A stretch of 64,000 bases of DNA from G963662905 sp963676725 (GTDB lineage: Bacteria > Bacteroidota > Bacteroidia > Bacteroidales > WRLA01). This document shows positions 1 to 9,808 of this stretch, in pieces. Under the pieces are notes generated by a model. The model saw only the letters and a program-made list of their open reading frames with translations, had not been told where the DNA came from and did no database searches. Numbering within the stretch: position 1 is the first letter of the stretch; the number at the start of each line of letters is the position of its first letter. The DNA lies in the NCBI GenBank assembly GCA_963676725.1, contig OY781463.1, forward strand, positions 2,666,001 through 2,730,000, written 5' to 3'. Position numbers and translations under genes: made by a program.

Positions 1-2151
1 TATAAAATCTTTGGTGAAGCAGACGGGAGTATAATTCACAAGAGGATACTTGCATCGGCCAAAAGCAAGGATTTTATGGAATACAAAGACAAAATAAACC
101 TTCCAAGTGGCACAAAATGGCTTCAATCAAAATACAACAAGATACAAAACAATGAAGGCAATATTATTGGTGTGCAAATTATTTCCACTGATATTACAGA
201 AATAAAACAGAATAAAGAAAAACTCCAAAGGCTGTTCGACAATATGATCACCGGATTTATCTATTGCAAAATTGTTTTTAACAATGATGGTCAAGCTATT
301 GATGGAATATTCTTGGAAGCAAATAAAGCCTACGAACAAATGGCAGGTTTAGCCAACAAAAACATTATTGGCACAAAATTAAGCGATATAAAAACTGAGA
401 TAAAGAATAATCCTATAAAACATATGGATTTTTATCATCAAATTCTCAATGGAAACCCGGTGCGCTTTGAGGAATATTTCAAAGAAAGAAATGCTTGGTA
501 TTCCATTAATACATATTCACCCCAAGACGGATATTTTGCCGCACTCATTGAAGATATTACAGAAAACAAACAAGCAGAGATTGCAAGAAAATCGGCATCT
601 TTAAAACTTAGGGAGCTCAACCGCCGTTTTGTTTTGGCCGCTGATTCTGCCGGTTTTGGCGTTTGGGAACTTGATTTGGTCCATAATAAACTTCATTGGG
701 ACAAATGGATGTTTAAAATCTACGGCATTAAACGAGAAGACTTTGGTGAAGCTTATGAAGCATGGAAAAAAGGCGTTCACCCTCAAGACATTGAAAAAGC
801 CAACGAAGAAGTAGAGCAGGCAATTCGTGGGGAAAAAGAATTCGACTCAGAATTTAGGATTATACGGCCCGATGGGGACGTGCGGTATATTCAGGCAAAC
901 GCAGCCATTGTCCGCAATAAACAAGGGCAAGCGATTCGCATGATTGGCATTAATTACGACATTACGCGCACAAAACGTGCTGAAAAAGAACTGATTGCAG
1001 CTAAAGAAAAAGCTGAAGAATCTGATCGGCTTAAATCTGCTTTCCTTGCCAATATGAGCCACGAAATACGAACGCCCATGAATGGGATTCTCGGCTTTGC
1101 CAGCCTGCTTCATGATCCGGAGCTTTCCGGCAATGAGATTAAAATATATAGCGATATTATTCAGCGTAGCGGCAAACGCATGCTCAATATTATCAACGAT
1201 TTAATGGATATTTCAAAAATAGAGGCAGGGCAAATGGATGTCTCTTTTTCTGCTGTTGACATCATGGAACTCATCGATTATCTGTATAACTTTTTTAAGC
1301 TTGAGATAGAAAACAAAGGATTGCAGCTTTACCTCAAAATCACAAAAACAAAGAAGCCTGTTATTCTTTGGACCGATAAAGAAAAACTCAGCGCAATCCT
1401 TTCCAATCTAATAAAAAACGCCTTTAAGTATACGCATAGAGGCCATATAGAGATTGGCTTCACACTAGAAGAAGACGGGAACAATGATCCCTCAAGCATC
1501 AGTTTTTATGTGAAGGATACTGGCATCGGTATTCCGGAGGATCGCCATTCAGCCATTTTTGAGCGATTTGTGCAAGCAGATATTGAAGACAAAACAGCAT
1601 CGGAAGGAGCCGGTTTAGGCTTAGCGATATCTAAAGCCTATGCAGAAATGATTCATGGTCATATTTGGGTAGAATCACAATTTGGCAAAGGTTCAAAATT
1701 TTGCCTTTCCCTTCCATATCAAGAACAGAAAACAAGCAATAAACCTTTAAATACAGAAAAAATTATCGTTTCCGGCACCCAAGCCGATCCCTTAAAATTA
1801 AAAATCCTCATTGCCGAAGACGATGAAACATCTCAGGAACATTTAAGCATTTTGTTGGAGGATATTGCCGATACAATTATCCATGTGAACAATGGAAAAG
1901 ATGCCGTTGAGGAATACAGGAAAAACCCCGACATTGATCTGGTTCTTATGGATTTAAAAATGCCTATCATGAATGGCTTTGAAGCCACGACTTCCATCAG
2001 GGCATTTAATTCAGAGTTGATTATAATCGCACAAACAGCATATGCCCTTGCCGGAGATCGGGAAAAAGCGATCAATGCCGGATGCACCGATTATATCACA
2101 AAACCAATTAACAAAGACACGCTTTTTGAGCTATTGCATTTTTATTTTTAA
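1..2151 (+). CDS. Multi-PAS hybrid histidine kinase (5'-truncated by the window edge)
   Basis: The reading frame is open to base 1, so the true start lies upstream and the ATG at 76 is internal. Numbering residues from base 1: remnant of a PAS domain (to about 65), a second PAS (about 75-190), a third PAS of the PAS_3 type (about 210-330), a HisKA domain with the H-box MSHEIRTPMNG (His near 352), a HATPase with N-box LIKNAFKYT, G1 DTGIGIP and G2 GAGLGL, and a C-terminal receiver (about 600-715) with acidic pair EDD, phospho-acceptor Asp in LMDLKMP and Lys in TKPI. There is no membrane segment in the visible part, so it is probably cytosolic. It autophosphorylates and passes phosphate to its own receiver; no DNA-binding output is present. 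It is followed 11 bp later by another kinase, likely in one operon. The family call is secure; the signal sensed is unknown. Confidence 0.93.
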   Translation, partial: YKIFGEADGSIIHKRILASAKSKDFMEYKDKINLPSGTKWLQSKYNKIQNNEGNIIGVQIISTDITEIKQNKEKLQRLFDNMITGFIYCKIVFNNDGQAIDGIFLEANKAYEQMAGLANKNIIGTKLSDIKTEIKNNPIKHMDFYHQILNGNPVRFEEYFKERNAWYSINTYSPQDGYFAALIEDITENKQAEIARKSASLKLRELNRRFVLAADSAGFGVWELDLVHNKLHWDKWMFKIYGIKREDFGEAYEAWKKGVHPQDIEKANEEVEQAIRGEKEFDSEFRIIRPDGDVRYIQANAAIVRNKQGQAIRMIGINYDITRTKRAEKELIAAKEKAEESDRLKSAFLANMSHEIRTPMNGILGFASLLHDPELSGNEIKIYSDIIQRSGKRMLNIINDLMDISKIEAGQMDVSFSAVDIMELIDYLYNFFKLEIENKGLQLYLKITKTKKPVILWTDKEKLSAILSNLIKNAFKYTHRGHIEIGFTLEEDGNNDPSSISFYVKDTGIGIPEDRHSAIFERFVQADIEDKTASEGAGLGLAISKAYAEMIHGHIWVESQFGKGSKFCLSLPYQEQKTSNKPLNTEKIIVSGTQADPLKLKILIAEDDETSQEHLSILLEDIADTIIHVNNGKDAVEEYRKNPDIDLVLMDLKMPIMNGFEATTSIRAFNSELIIIAQTAYALAGDREKAINAGCTDYITKPINKDTLFELLHFYF

Positions 2152-2162
2152 GAGTCATAATT

Positions 2163-4742
2163 ATGAAAAATAAAAAAGTTCACAATATTTCATTTATAAT
2201 AACTTGCTTGATAATTGCAATGCTATTAAATATAGCAGTTTTTGGGCAAGACAAAGAAAATTTATCGGAACGGCAGCTGATTTTCCTGCGTAATGAAATT
2301 GATTCTCTTAATAAATTAGCCTTTAAAATATTTAGCACAAACCCACTAAAAACCAGATCAATAGCAATAAAAAGCCATGCACTTGCTTCTGCTGTGGGAT
2401 ATCAAAAGGGGGAAGGCAAAGCGAATAATTATATTGGTATGTCCTATCATATCACAGGAAGTTATGATACTGCTATTCTTTATTATGAAAAAGCCTTGAA
2501 TATTTTTGAAATGGCCGGGGACACATTAAATACCGGAAAAATATATAATAACCTGGCTTTACTCTTTTCTCATCGTGAATATTACAATCTTGCCTTAGAA
2601 TACAACTTAAAATCACTAAGATATGCAGAGCTAATGCATGATGATGAAAGCATATTCCATAATTATAATAATATGGGCAGCACCTATGAAAAACTCGAAC
2701 AATACGATAATGCACTAAAAGCATATAACGAATGCCTGAACATACTGGGCGAAGATACTACTCAAAAAAAATTATATTCCTATGCCATTTGCAATATTGC
2801 CATAATCAACTTATTAACAAAACAATACGATAGTGTAGAACAACAATTGCAAAAGAGTCTTCATTTTTTCTTAAGCGAACAGGACAATTACGGTATATCA
2901 CAGGCCTACAAATATTTGGGCCAATATTATACAGAAAGAAAAGACATTGATAAAGCTCTTGAAGCCATTGAAAATTCCAATAAATACGGAAAGATTATTG
3001 AGAACAAAAAAATCACAATAGAAAATCAGTTCCAGAAAGCATACCTACAATTCCTGCTTCATAATACAGCACAGGCAAAACTACTTTTTAAGGAAAGTTT
3101 GCAGGAATCCAAGAACGCAAACTATTTAAAAATCACAATTGAGTCCTTTAAATATTTATCAAAAATCGATTCATTAAATTCCAATTATTTTGGTGCTTTA
3201 AAAAACTATCAGGCGTATATGCACTTGAAAGACAGCGCAAACTCTTTAAAAATACAAAATCAAATAGCCGAACTCAACATCAGATATGAAAGCCTTCAAA
3301 AAAACAAAGAAATAGCCAATTTAACAGCAGAAAAAGAACTACATAAACTCAAAATAAAAAAACAGCTCAGTCAAAGAAATTTGCTGCTGCTATTGATTGT
3401 TGGCATATTAAGCATAGGTGCAATAATACTCAACAGTCGTCGGAAAATCAGAAAGAAAAACACACTGCTTGCCGAAAAAAATGAAGAGATCGGCAAAAAA
3501 AATAAAGAACTTCACGACCATAAGCAGCATCTCGAAGAAAAAGTGAAAGAACGCACAAGTGAACTGCTTAAGGCCAAGAATAAAGCAGAGGAAAGCGATC
3601 GTTTAAAAACAGCTTTTCTGGCCAATATCAGCCATGAAATCAGAACGCCAATGACCGGAATTATCGGTTTTGCAAGCTTGCTTAAAGAAGAAGGGCTGAG
3701 CGGTAAAGAACAAGCACAGTACATCAAAATAATTGAACGCAGCGGCAAAAGAATGCTGAATATTATTACCGAGCTCGTTGATATTTCAAAGATTGAAGCA
3801 GGTCAAGTGCACACTAACAAATGTCTAACAAACATCAACGAGCAGATGCAATATCTCTATCAATTTTTTGCTCCGGATGCCGCTGAAAAAGGCCTTGAAT
3901 TTTCCTATACGGAAGCAGCAACAAGCTCGAAGTCATGGCTTATTACCGACCAGGGAAAATTTATAGCCATCATGAGTAATCTGCTGAAAAACGCCCTAAA
4001 ATATACATTCACCGGCAGCATTCAATTTGGCTATACCATTCTTTTTAAAGAGAAGAGCATATCTCAATGGCAATTTTACGTGAAAGATAGCGGAATAGGA
4101 ATCCCAAAACAGCGGCAAGAAGCTATTTTCGAGCGCTTTGTACAAGCCGACATCGAAGATGTTAACGCATACGAAGGCGCCGGCTTGGGCTTAGCGATTT
4201 CCAAAGCATATGTAGAAATGCTTGATGGGCGCATTTGGGTGGTTTCTGAAGAAGGAAATGGTTCTACTTTTTATGTCACATTGCCCCATCAGCTCATTGA
4301 AAAAGAAATACCAAGCACAATAGAAACCAAGCAGTTGCCTTCGAATAAAAACAAAGCCATCAGTTTGAAGGTATTAATTGCGGAAGACGACGAAACATCC
4401 ATTTTACATTTCAATATTATTTTAAAAGAAATTGCCCATGAAATAATTTATGCAACAACAGGCAAGGAAGCAGTGGAGCAATATCAACAACACCCAGATA
4501 TCGACCTGGTTCTCATGGATATTAAAATGCCTGTGATGGATGGGTATACCGCAAGCAGGGAAATCAGGAAACTGAACAAGGATGTTTTTATTATCGGTCA
4601 AACAGCACACGCCTTGGCTGGCGACAGGGAAAAATGCATTGATGCCGGCTGCAACGAATATATTACGAAACCATTGGATAAAACCATACTGCTCAATATG
4701 CTACGCAATCATTTCAATGAAATAAAGGAAAAAGATGGATAA
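2163..4742 (+). CDS. TPR-sensor hybrid histidine kinase
   Basis: 859 aa. The N-terminus has a hydrophobic signal or anchor (about 10-25) ending near VFGQ. A block of tetratricopeptide repeats follows (about 60-370), recognisable by phrases such as YYEKALNIFEMAGD and NNLALLF. Next come a short coiled coil, one transmembrane helix (about 403-422), a second coiled coil, HisKA (His near 491 in ISHEIRTPMTG), HATPase (LLKNALKYT, DSGIGIP, GAGLGL) and a receiver (about 733-855, Asp in LMDIKMP, Lys in TKPL). The TPRs are therefore probably periplasmic and sense a protein or peptide partner, as in other Bacteroidota TPR kinases. The kinase-receiver half is closely similar to that of the preceding gene. 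The 3' end overlaps the start of the CheR gene by 8 bp, implying translational coupling. Confidence 0.93.
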   Translation: MKNKKVHNISFIITCLIIAMLLNIAVFGQDKENLSERQLIFLRNEIDSLNKLAFKIFSTNPLKTRSIAIKSHALASAVGYQKGEGKANNYIGMSYHITGSYDTAILYYEKALNIFEMAGDTLNTGKIYNNLALLFSHREYYNLALEYNLKSLRYAELMHDDESIFHNYNNMGSTYEKLEQYDNALKAYNECLNILGEDTTQKKLYSYAICNIAIINLLTKQYDSVEQQLQKSLHFFLSEQDNYGISQAYKYLGQYYTERKDIDKALEAIENSNKYGKIIENKKITIENQFQKAYLQFLLHNTAQAKLLFKESLQESKNANYLKITIESFKYLSKIDSLNSNYFGALKNYQAYMHLKDSANSLKIQNQIAELNIRYESLQKNKEIANLTAEKELHKLKIKKQLSQRNLLLLLIVGILSIGAIILNSRRKIRKKNTLLAEKNEEIGKKNKELHDHKQHLEEKVKERTSELLKAKNKAEESDRLKTAFLANISHEIRTPMTGIIGFASLLKEEGLSGKEQAQYIKIIERSGKRMLNIITELVDISKIEAGQVHTNKCLTNINEQMQYLYQFFAPDAAEKGLEFSYTEAATSSKSWLITDQGKFIAIMSNLLKNALKYTFTGSIQFGYTILFKEKSISQWQFYVKDSGIGIPKQRQEAIFERFVQADIEDVNAYEGAGLGLAISKAYVEMLDGRIWVVSEEGNGSTFYVTLPHQLIEKEIPSTIETKQLPSNKNKAISLKVLIAEDDETSILHFNIILKEIAHEIIYATTGKEAVEQYQQHPDIDLVLMDIKMPVMDGYTASREIRKLNKDVFIIGQTAHALAGDREKCIDAGCNEYITKPLDKTILLNMLRNHFNEIKEKDG

Positions 4743-5568
4743 GCAAACTTTGGACAAAATTCTATTAATCCTGCAAAACAAACATGCTTTTGATTTTAGC
4801 AGTTATCAGCGGCCAATGCTCGAACGTCGAACAAAACAACGCATGGAAATGCTGGGAATTGATCAGTCCGACACCTTTCTAAACCTGATCAAAAACCATG
4901 ATTCCGAGCTTGAAAAATTAATCGATCAATACACGATTAATGTCAGTCATTTTTTTCGAAACCCGCTCACTTATGAACATCTGCGTAAATTTGTCCTTCC
5001 CGAATTACTCAAGGATAAGGCTTTGCGGAACGACAATACTTTAAGGATTTGGTCGGCAGGCTGTGCCTGTGGTGAAGAGCCTTATTCTATTGCAATTCTT
5101 ATTCAGGAAATCCTAAAACAAGATGACTACAAATCATTAAACATTCAAATCTTCGCCAGCGATATCGATAATAATGCATTAACAAAAGCAAAAGAAGCAA
5201 TCTATCCCGCAGAGAGGCTTCATAATATAAAATTCGGCCTACTAAATAAGTATTTCACCAGGGAAAATGATCAATATGCCCTTTGTCGGAGCATTAAAGA
5301 CATGGTTCAATTTTCGTATTATAATTTATTAGAAAAAAACAGCAAGGTTCCTGCACAAAGTATTTTTGGCGGTTTCGATCTTGTTTTATGTCGTAATGTA
5401 ATCATTTATTTTAATATCCCTGCTCAAAGAACAGTATACCAAAAACTGTATAAATCACTGAATAGCAATAGCTATCTTGTTTTAGGTGAGGCTGAAAAAC
5501 CCGCACATGACCTTCAATTCAAATTCGCAAAAACAGATCAATATTGCAAGATATACCACAAATTATAA
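4735..5568 (+). CDS. cheR: CheR-type protein-glutamate O-methyltransferase
   Basis: 277 aa, the usual CheR length. The N-terminal helical domain (about 1-75) is followed by the SAM-binding domain with WSAGCACGEEPYS (motif I), the FASDID segment and the late motif LCRNVIIYF. CheR enzymes methylate glutamates on chemoreceptors using S-adenosylmethionine. Here no chemoreceptor, CheB, CheA or CheW is present in the window; the gene sits between two hybrid kinases, overlaps the upstream one by 8 bp and is 26 bp ahead of the next. CheR proteins encoded beside hybrid kinases are known in Bacteroidota and may methylate a sensor kinase or act as a signalling adaptor; that role is inference. Confidence 0.93.
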   Translation: MDKQTLDKILLILQNKHAFDFSSYQRPMLERRTKQRMEMLGIDQSDTFLNLIKNHDSELEKLIDQYTINVSHFFRNPLTYEHLRKFVLPELLKDKALRNDNTLRIWSAGCACGEEPYSIAILIQEILKQDDYKSLNIQIFASDIDNNALTKAKEAIYPAERLHNIKFGLLNKYFTRENDQYALCRSIKDMVQFSYYNLLEKNSKVPAQSIFGGFDLVLCRNVIIYFNIPAQRTVYQKLYKSLNSNSYLVLGEAEKPAHDLQFKFAKTDQYCKIYHKL

Positions 5569-5594
5569 GCACATAAATAATCAATTATTAGGCA

Positions 5595-8500
5595 ATGAAA
5601 GAAAAAAAGACACATAGCATTCAACAGCGACTAAGCCTCTGGTTCTTATTGATTACCCTCACCCCTATGCTTGCCATACTTATCGTAATCTATCTTCAGA
5701 CAAAAAATTCAATAGAGCAGCAAACCTTTGATAAACTCACTGCGATTCGCGACCTAAAAACCGAACGATTAAACGATTGGCTAGCCGAAAGGGCAGGCAA
5801 TATGCTCACTATTACTGCAGATAAAGAACTAACAGATATTGAATACTTATCTGACAATACGTTAGACCCTGCCAAAAGAGAAAGCATACTCAAGGAAAGC
5901 AGGAAGATATTAGTGCGTTATTTAAAAGATTATCCTGCATACTATAATCTATTCATTATCGAACCTAATGATGGTCGCGTTCTCGTCTCAACTGATCCGG
6001 TAATGGTGGGAACAGATAAATCTGAAGACCCTGCCTTTCTTACTCCTATCCAAACCAAAAGCCTAAGCATTTCAGACATACATTACGATAATGACATTAA
6101 GAATTACAGTATGGTATTCTCTATTCCGATTTTTTGCAGTAGGCACAAACATCAGCATTTAATTGGGATCCTATGTGCACATATTGACCTGCAAAACTCA
6201 CTGTATAAGATATTGCTCGACAGGGTTGGCCTTGGAAACACAGGGGAAACCCTGATTGTTAATGAAGAAGGGGTTGCTTTAAATGAACTTCGTTGGCACG
6301 AAAATGCCCCACTAAAACTACAAATAACTGCCGAACCTGCAACGCAAGCTTCTTTGGGGAAAACCGGAGTAACCATCAGTACAGACTATCGAGGGGAAGA
6401 AGTGATTGCCGCCTATACCTACATTCCAAGTGCAAGATGGGGATTTGTGTGCAAACAAGATGTTTCAGAACTGCATGAACCAATCCGGGCAATGATATGG
6501 AATTTTGTTCTTGTTTTTATTATCGCTTCCATTATTGTTGTCGTGCTTATTCTAAGCATCAGCAACTCTATAGCTAGGCCAATTATTGCAATGCATCGAG
6601 TTGCCCAAAAAATTAGTTCCGGGGAATTATCGACCAGAAATATAAATATTAAAACAAATGACGAACTTGGGTCACTTGCACACGAATTTAACAGAATGGC
6701 AGATATAAGCGAATCCAAGCTAAGAGTATCGAACGGTGTTGCAAAATTATCGGATAATTTGATTGGGAAAACTGACATCGAGAATTTCGCCTATGATCTT
6801 GTTCATGAGTTAATGGAATTATGTGGCGCCCAAATGGGATGTTTTTATTATTTAAATGATGAAACAAATAAGTACCAGCCAATGACCTCTATTGGCGCTA
6901 ATAATCAAATGCTCCAAGCCTTTAGTGGCGATCATCCGGAAGGGGAATTTGGGAATACAATCGCAAAAAAAAGCCTTCTATATCTGCAAAAACTTGATAA
7001 GGACACTATTTTTACATACAAAACTACGGCCGGCAATGTGGTTCCAAAAGAACTGATTAGCATCCCTGTGCTTGTTGATAAAAAAGTTGCCGCCATTATT
7101 TCATTGGTCAGTCTCAAAGAGATTAATACCGACAGTATGGAAATAATAAAACTCTCTTGGAGCGCCATTAATTCAAGCTATTCAAACCTAATATCAACGG
7201 AAAAAACACGGATTCTTGCCGAGCATCTGGCGGTATCCAATGCAGACTTAAAAATCAAATCAGATGAAATTGAAGAAAAATCTATTGAACTTCAAAACCA
7301 AACAGAAGAGCTAATCCGTTCATCAGCAGAACTTCAAGAGCAAAATACAGAATTGGAGATGCAGCGCAAAGAAGTTGAAGAAGCAAACCAACTTAAAAGC
7401 GAATTCCTTTCAAATATGAGCCATGAATTACGTACTCCATTAAACTCCATTATGGCACTTTCGAGGGTTTTGATAATGCAATCCAGCACAAAGCTCGATA
7501 AAGAAGAAAACAGCTATTTACAGATTATTGAACGCAATGGAAAACGACTTTTAGAGCTGATTAACAGCATACTCGACCTCTCAAAAATTGAAGCCGGAAA
7601 AGTGGAACTAAGCCTCTCCGATTTTTCGCCAACGAATCTGCTCCAGAGCATTAAAGAAAGCATGGAAGCATTGGCCCAGGAAAAAGGAATACAATTAATT
7701 ATAGACCTCCCCGAGCAACTCCCTAGAATAGAAAGTGACGAATCACGCTTACATCAGATTCTAACGAATATTATTGGCAATGCTGTAAAATTTACGAATA
7801 AAGGCAGTGTACATATTTCCGCAACACATGATAACGAAAAGCTCTATATAAAAATAAAAGACACAGGCATAGGCATATCCGACGAATCCTTACCCTATAT
7901 TTTTGATGAATTCAGGCAAGCCGACGGGACTTCTTCGAGACAATTCGAGGGTACAGGTCTGGGACTCACCATAGCGAATCGGATTACCCATCTGCTTGGA
8001 GGCCAGATACAAGTTGAAAGTCGTATTGGTATTGGCAGTGTATTTACTATTATTCTTCCTATTTCATTTAATCATGGCGAAACAAACTTCCACATAAAGG
8101 ATGAAACTCCGGTTTCGGTGGAGAAAAAAAGCATACTCGTCGTTGACGACCATCAAGAAACGGCCCAATCTATCGCACGCCATGTGAAGCAAATCGGATT
8201 TAACAGCATTATTGCCAACTCGGGCAAACAGGCTCTTATGCTTGCAAACAAACACAAACCTTTTGCCATTACTTTAGATATCCTTATGCCCGATATTGAT
8301 GGACTGGAGGTATTGCAACAACTCAAGCAAAACCCGGCTACAAAAGATATTCCGGTAATTATGGCTTCGGTTTCTAATGAAAGCGATGCAGGTTTTGCCC
8401 TTGGTGCGGTGGGATATTTGAATAAGCCGATTCAAAAACAAGCACTCCTTTCTGAAATCATGAAATTGCATCATGCTCCGGTTCATAGTTTGATTGTTGA

Positions 8501-9752
8501 CGATAGCCCAATCGACTCAAAACAATTGGCTGACCTTTTAAACGAATTAAAAATAAATACAGATATTGCACATTCCGGGGATGAATGCATTAAGGCATTA
8601 AAAAACAAACTTCCGGATATCGTTTTCCTTGATTTAATGATGCCCGGCATGAATGGATTTCATGTATTGGAACAATTAAGGGCAGAAGAAAAAACAAAAG
8701 ATTTACCGGTAATTATTGTTACTGCCAAAGATTTAAGCACTAAAGAAAAAAACCAACTAGCAGGGCATGCTACGGCCATTTTAACAAAAAGCACTTTAAC
8801 GCACAAAACTTTACTCAATGAAATAAGCCGAATAATAAACAATATGGAAAGCGCAGCAGATAAAGGTCTTTCTAAAAGCAATAAAATTTTATTGGTCGAA
8901 GACAATCCCGAAGCAATTATCCAGGTAAAAGCCCTGCTCGAAAAAGAAGGCTATAATATCGATATTGCCCTTGGCGGAAAAGAAGCTCTTGAATCGATCA
9001 AAAACAGCATTCCGGATGGGATTATACTTGATTTAATGATGCCTGAAATAGATGGTTTTGATGTACTTGAAAAAATAAGAGGCACGAAAAAAACAAGCAA
9101 AATTCCCGTATTAATCCTCACAGCAAAAGACCTAACAAAGGAAGATCTGGCAAAACTCAGCCAAAACAACATCCAGCAATTAATCCAAAAAGGAGATATT
9201 GATGCGGAAGGATTGCTGTTTAAAGTTAAGCTCATGATGGGCAATATGCCACGGACAACAAACAAAAATACAAAAAACACAAAACAACAACCCAATAAAC
9301 CGGCAACAGCTGATAGTAGCGCCGGAGAAATATTGCATACCGAAGTGGAAAAAAGAGAATCAACTGATGATTGCAAAACTTGTATTCTTGCTATTGAAGA
9401 CAACCCGGACAATATGGTTACCATTAAAGCAATTCTTAAAAACAGATATTGCATTGCAGAAGCATACGATGGTGAAACCGGCTTGCAACAAGCAAAAGAA
9501 TGCAATCCTGCCCTAATCCTGCTTGATATGTCCTTACCAGGCTTAAGTGGAGAAGAAGTTATAAAGCTTATCAGGAAAGACAAAACACTAAAAAACACAG
9601 TGGTTATTGCTGTTACCGCGCAAGCAATGAAAGGCGATAAACAGAAATTTATACGGGCAGGTTGCGATGGATATGTTTCCAAACCTATAGACCCAATACT
9701 GCTGATCGGGGAAATTGAAAAACTCCTGCATATAGACAAAAAAGACACTTAA
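5595..9752 (+). CDS. dCache-HAMP-GAF hybrid histidine kinase with four receivers
   Basis: 1385 aa, the largest kinase here. Order: TM1 (about 12-34), a large periplasmic Cache-type sensor (about 35-298), TM2 (about 300-328), HAMP (about 325-375), GAF (about 395-540), a long coiled coil (about 540-600), HisKA (His near 608, MSHELRTPLNS), HATPase (about 710-825; IIGNAVKFT, DTGIGIS, GTGLGL), then four receivers beginning near 845, 964, 1097 and 1264. Their acceptor Asp residues lie in TLDILMP, FLDLMMP, ILDLMMP and LLDMSLP. Receivers 2 and 3 carry the TAKDL loop typical of multi-receiver kinases and atypical ends (LTKST, IQKGD); receiver 4 ends with the ordinary SKPI. Such proteins can act as phosphate distributors or sinks. 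The gene follows cheR by 26 bp, so the CheR may serve this receptor-like kinase, whose Cache-HAMP front resembles chemoreceptors. Confidence 0.93.
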   Translation: MKEKKTHSIQQRLSLWFLLITLTPMLAILIVIYLQTKNSIEQQTFDKLTAIRDLKTERLNDWLAERAGNMLTITADKELTDIEYLSDNTLDPAKRESILKESRKILVRYLKDYPAYYNLFIIEPNDGRVLVSTDPVMVGTDKSEDPAFLTPIQTKSLSISDIHYDNDIKNYSMVFSIPIFCSRHKHQHLIGILCAHIDLQNSLYKILLDRVGLGNTGETLIVNEEGVALNELRWHENAPLKLQITAEPATQASLGKTGVTISTDYRGEEVIAAYTYIPSARWGFVCKQDVSELHEPIRAMIWNFVLVFIIASIIVVVLILSISNSIARPIIAMHRVAQKISSGELSTRNINIKTNDELGSLAHEFNRMADISESKLRVSNGVAKLSDNLIGKTDIENFAYDLVHELMELCGAQMGCFYYLNDETNKYQPMTSIGANNQMLQAFSGDHPEGEFGNTIAKKSLLYLQKLDKDTIFTYKTTAGNVVPKELISIPVLVDKKVAAIISLVSLKEINTDSMEIIKLSWSAINSSYSNLISTEKTRILAEHLAVSNADLKIKSDEIEEKSIELQNQTEELIRSSAELQEQNTELEMQRKEVEEANQLKSEFLSNMSHELRTPLNSIMALSRVLIMQSSTKLDKEENSYLQIIERNGKRLLELINSILDLSKIEAGKVELSLSDFSPTNLLQSIKESMEALAQEKGIQLIIDLPEQLPRIESDESRLHQILTNIIGNAVKFTNKGSVHISATHDNEKLYIKIKDTGIGISDESLPYIFDEFRQADGTSSRQFEGTGLGLTIANRITHLLGGQIQVESRIGIGSVFTIILPISFNHGETNFHIKDETPVSVEKKSILVVDDHQETAQSIARHVKQIGFNSIIANSGKQALMLANKHKPFAITLDILMPDIDGLEVLQQLKQNPATKDIPVIMASVSNESDAGFALGAVGYLNKPIQKQALLSEIMKLHHAPVHSLIVDDSPIDSKQLADLLNELKINTDIAHSGDECIKALKNKLPDIVFLDLMMPGMNGFHVLEQLRAEEKTKDLPVIIVTAKDLSTKEKNQLAGHATAILTKSTLTHKTLLNEISRIINNMESAADKGLSKSNKILLVEDNPEAIIQVKALLEKEGYNIDIALGGKEALESIKNSIPDGIILDLMMPEIDGFDVLEKIRGTKKTSKIPVLILTAKDLTKEDLAKLSQNNIQQLIQKGDIDAEGLLFKVKLMMGNMPRTTNKNTKNTKQQPNKPATADSSAGEILHTEVEKRESTDDCKTCILAIEDNPDNMVTIKAILKNRYCIAEAYDGETGLQQAKECNPALILLDMSLPGLSGEEVIKLIRKDKTLKNTVVIAVTAQAMKGDKQKFIRAGCDGYVSKPIDPILLIGEIEKLLHIDKKDT

Positions 9753-9808
9753 TCCAAAGTATTTTAATACATTTACAAAGCATTTAGAACCGGCAAAAGA
9801 AACCAAAA

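Noticed and set aside
8951..9748. 265-codon open frame on the - strand opposite the last two receivers of the four-receiver kinase
   Set aside because: It is antisense to conserved receiver domains, is rich in Ser/Ile/Phe as expected of a shadow frame, and has no recognisable domain.
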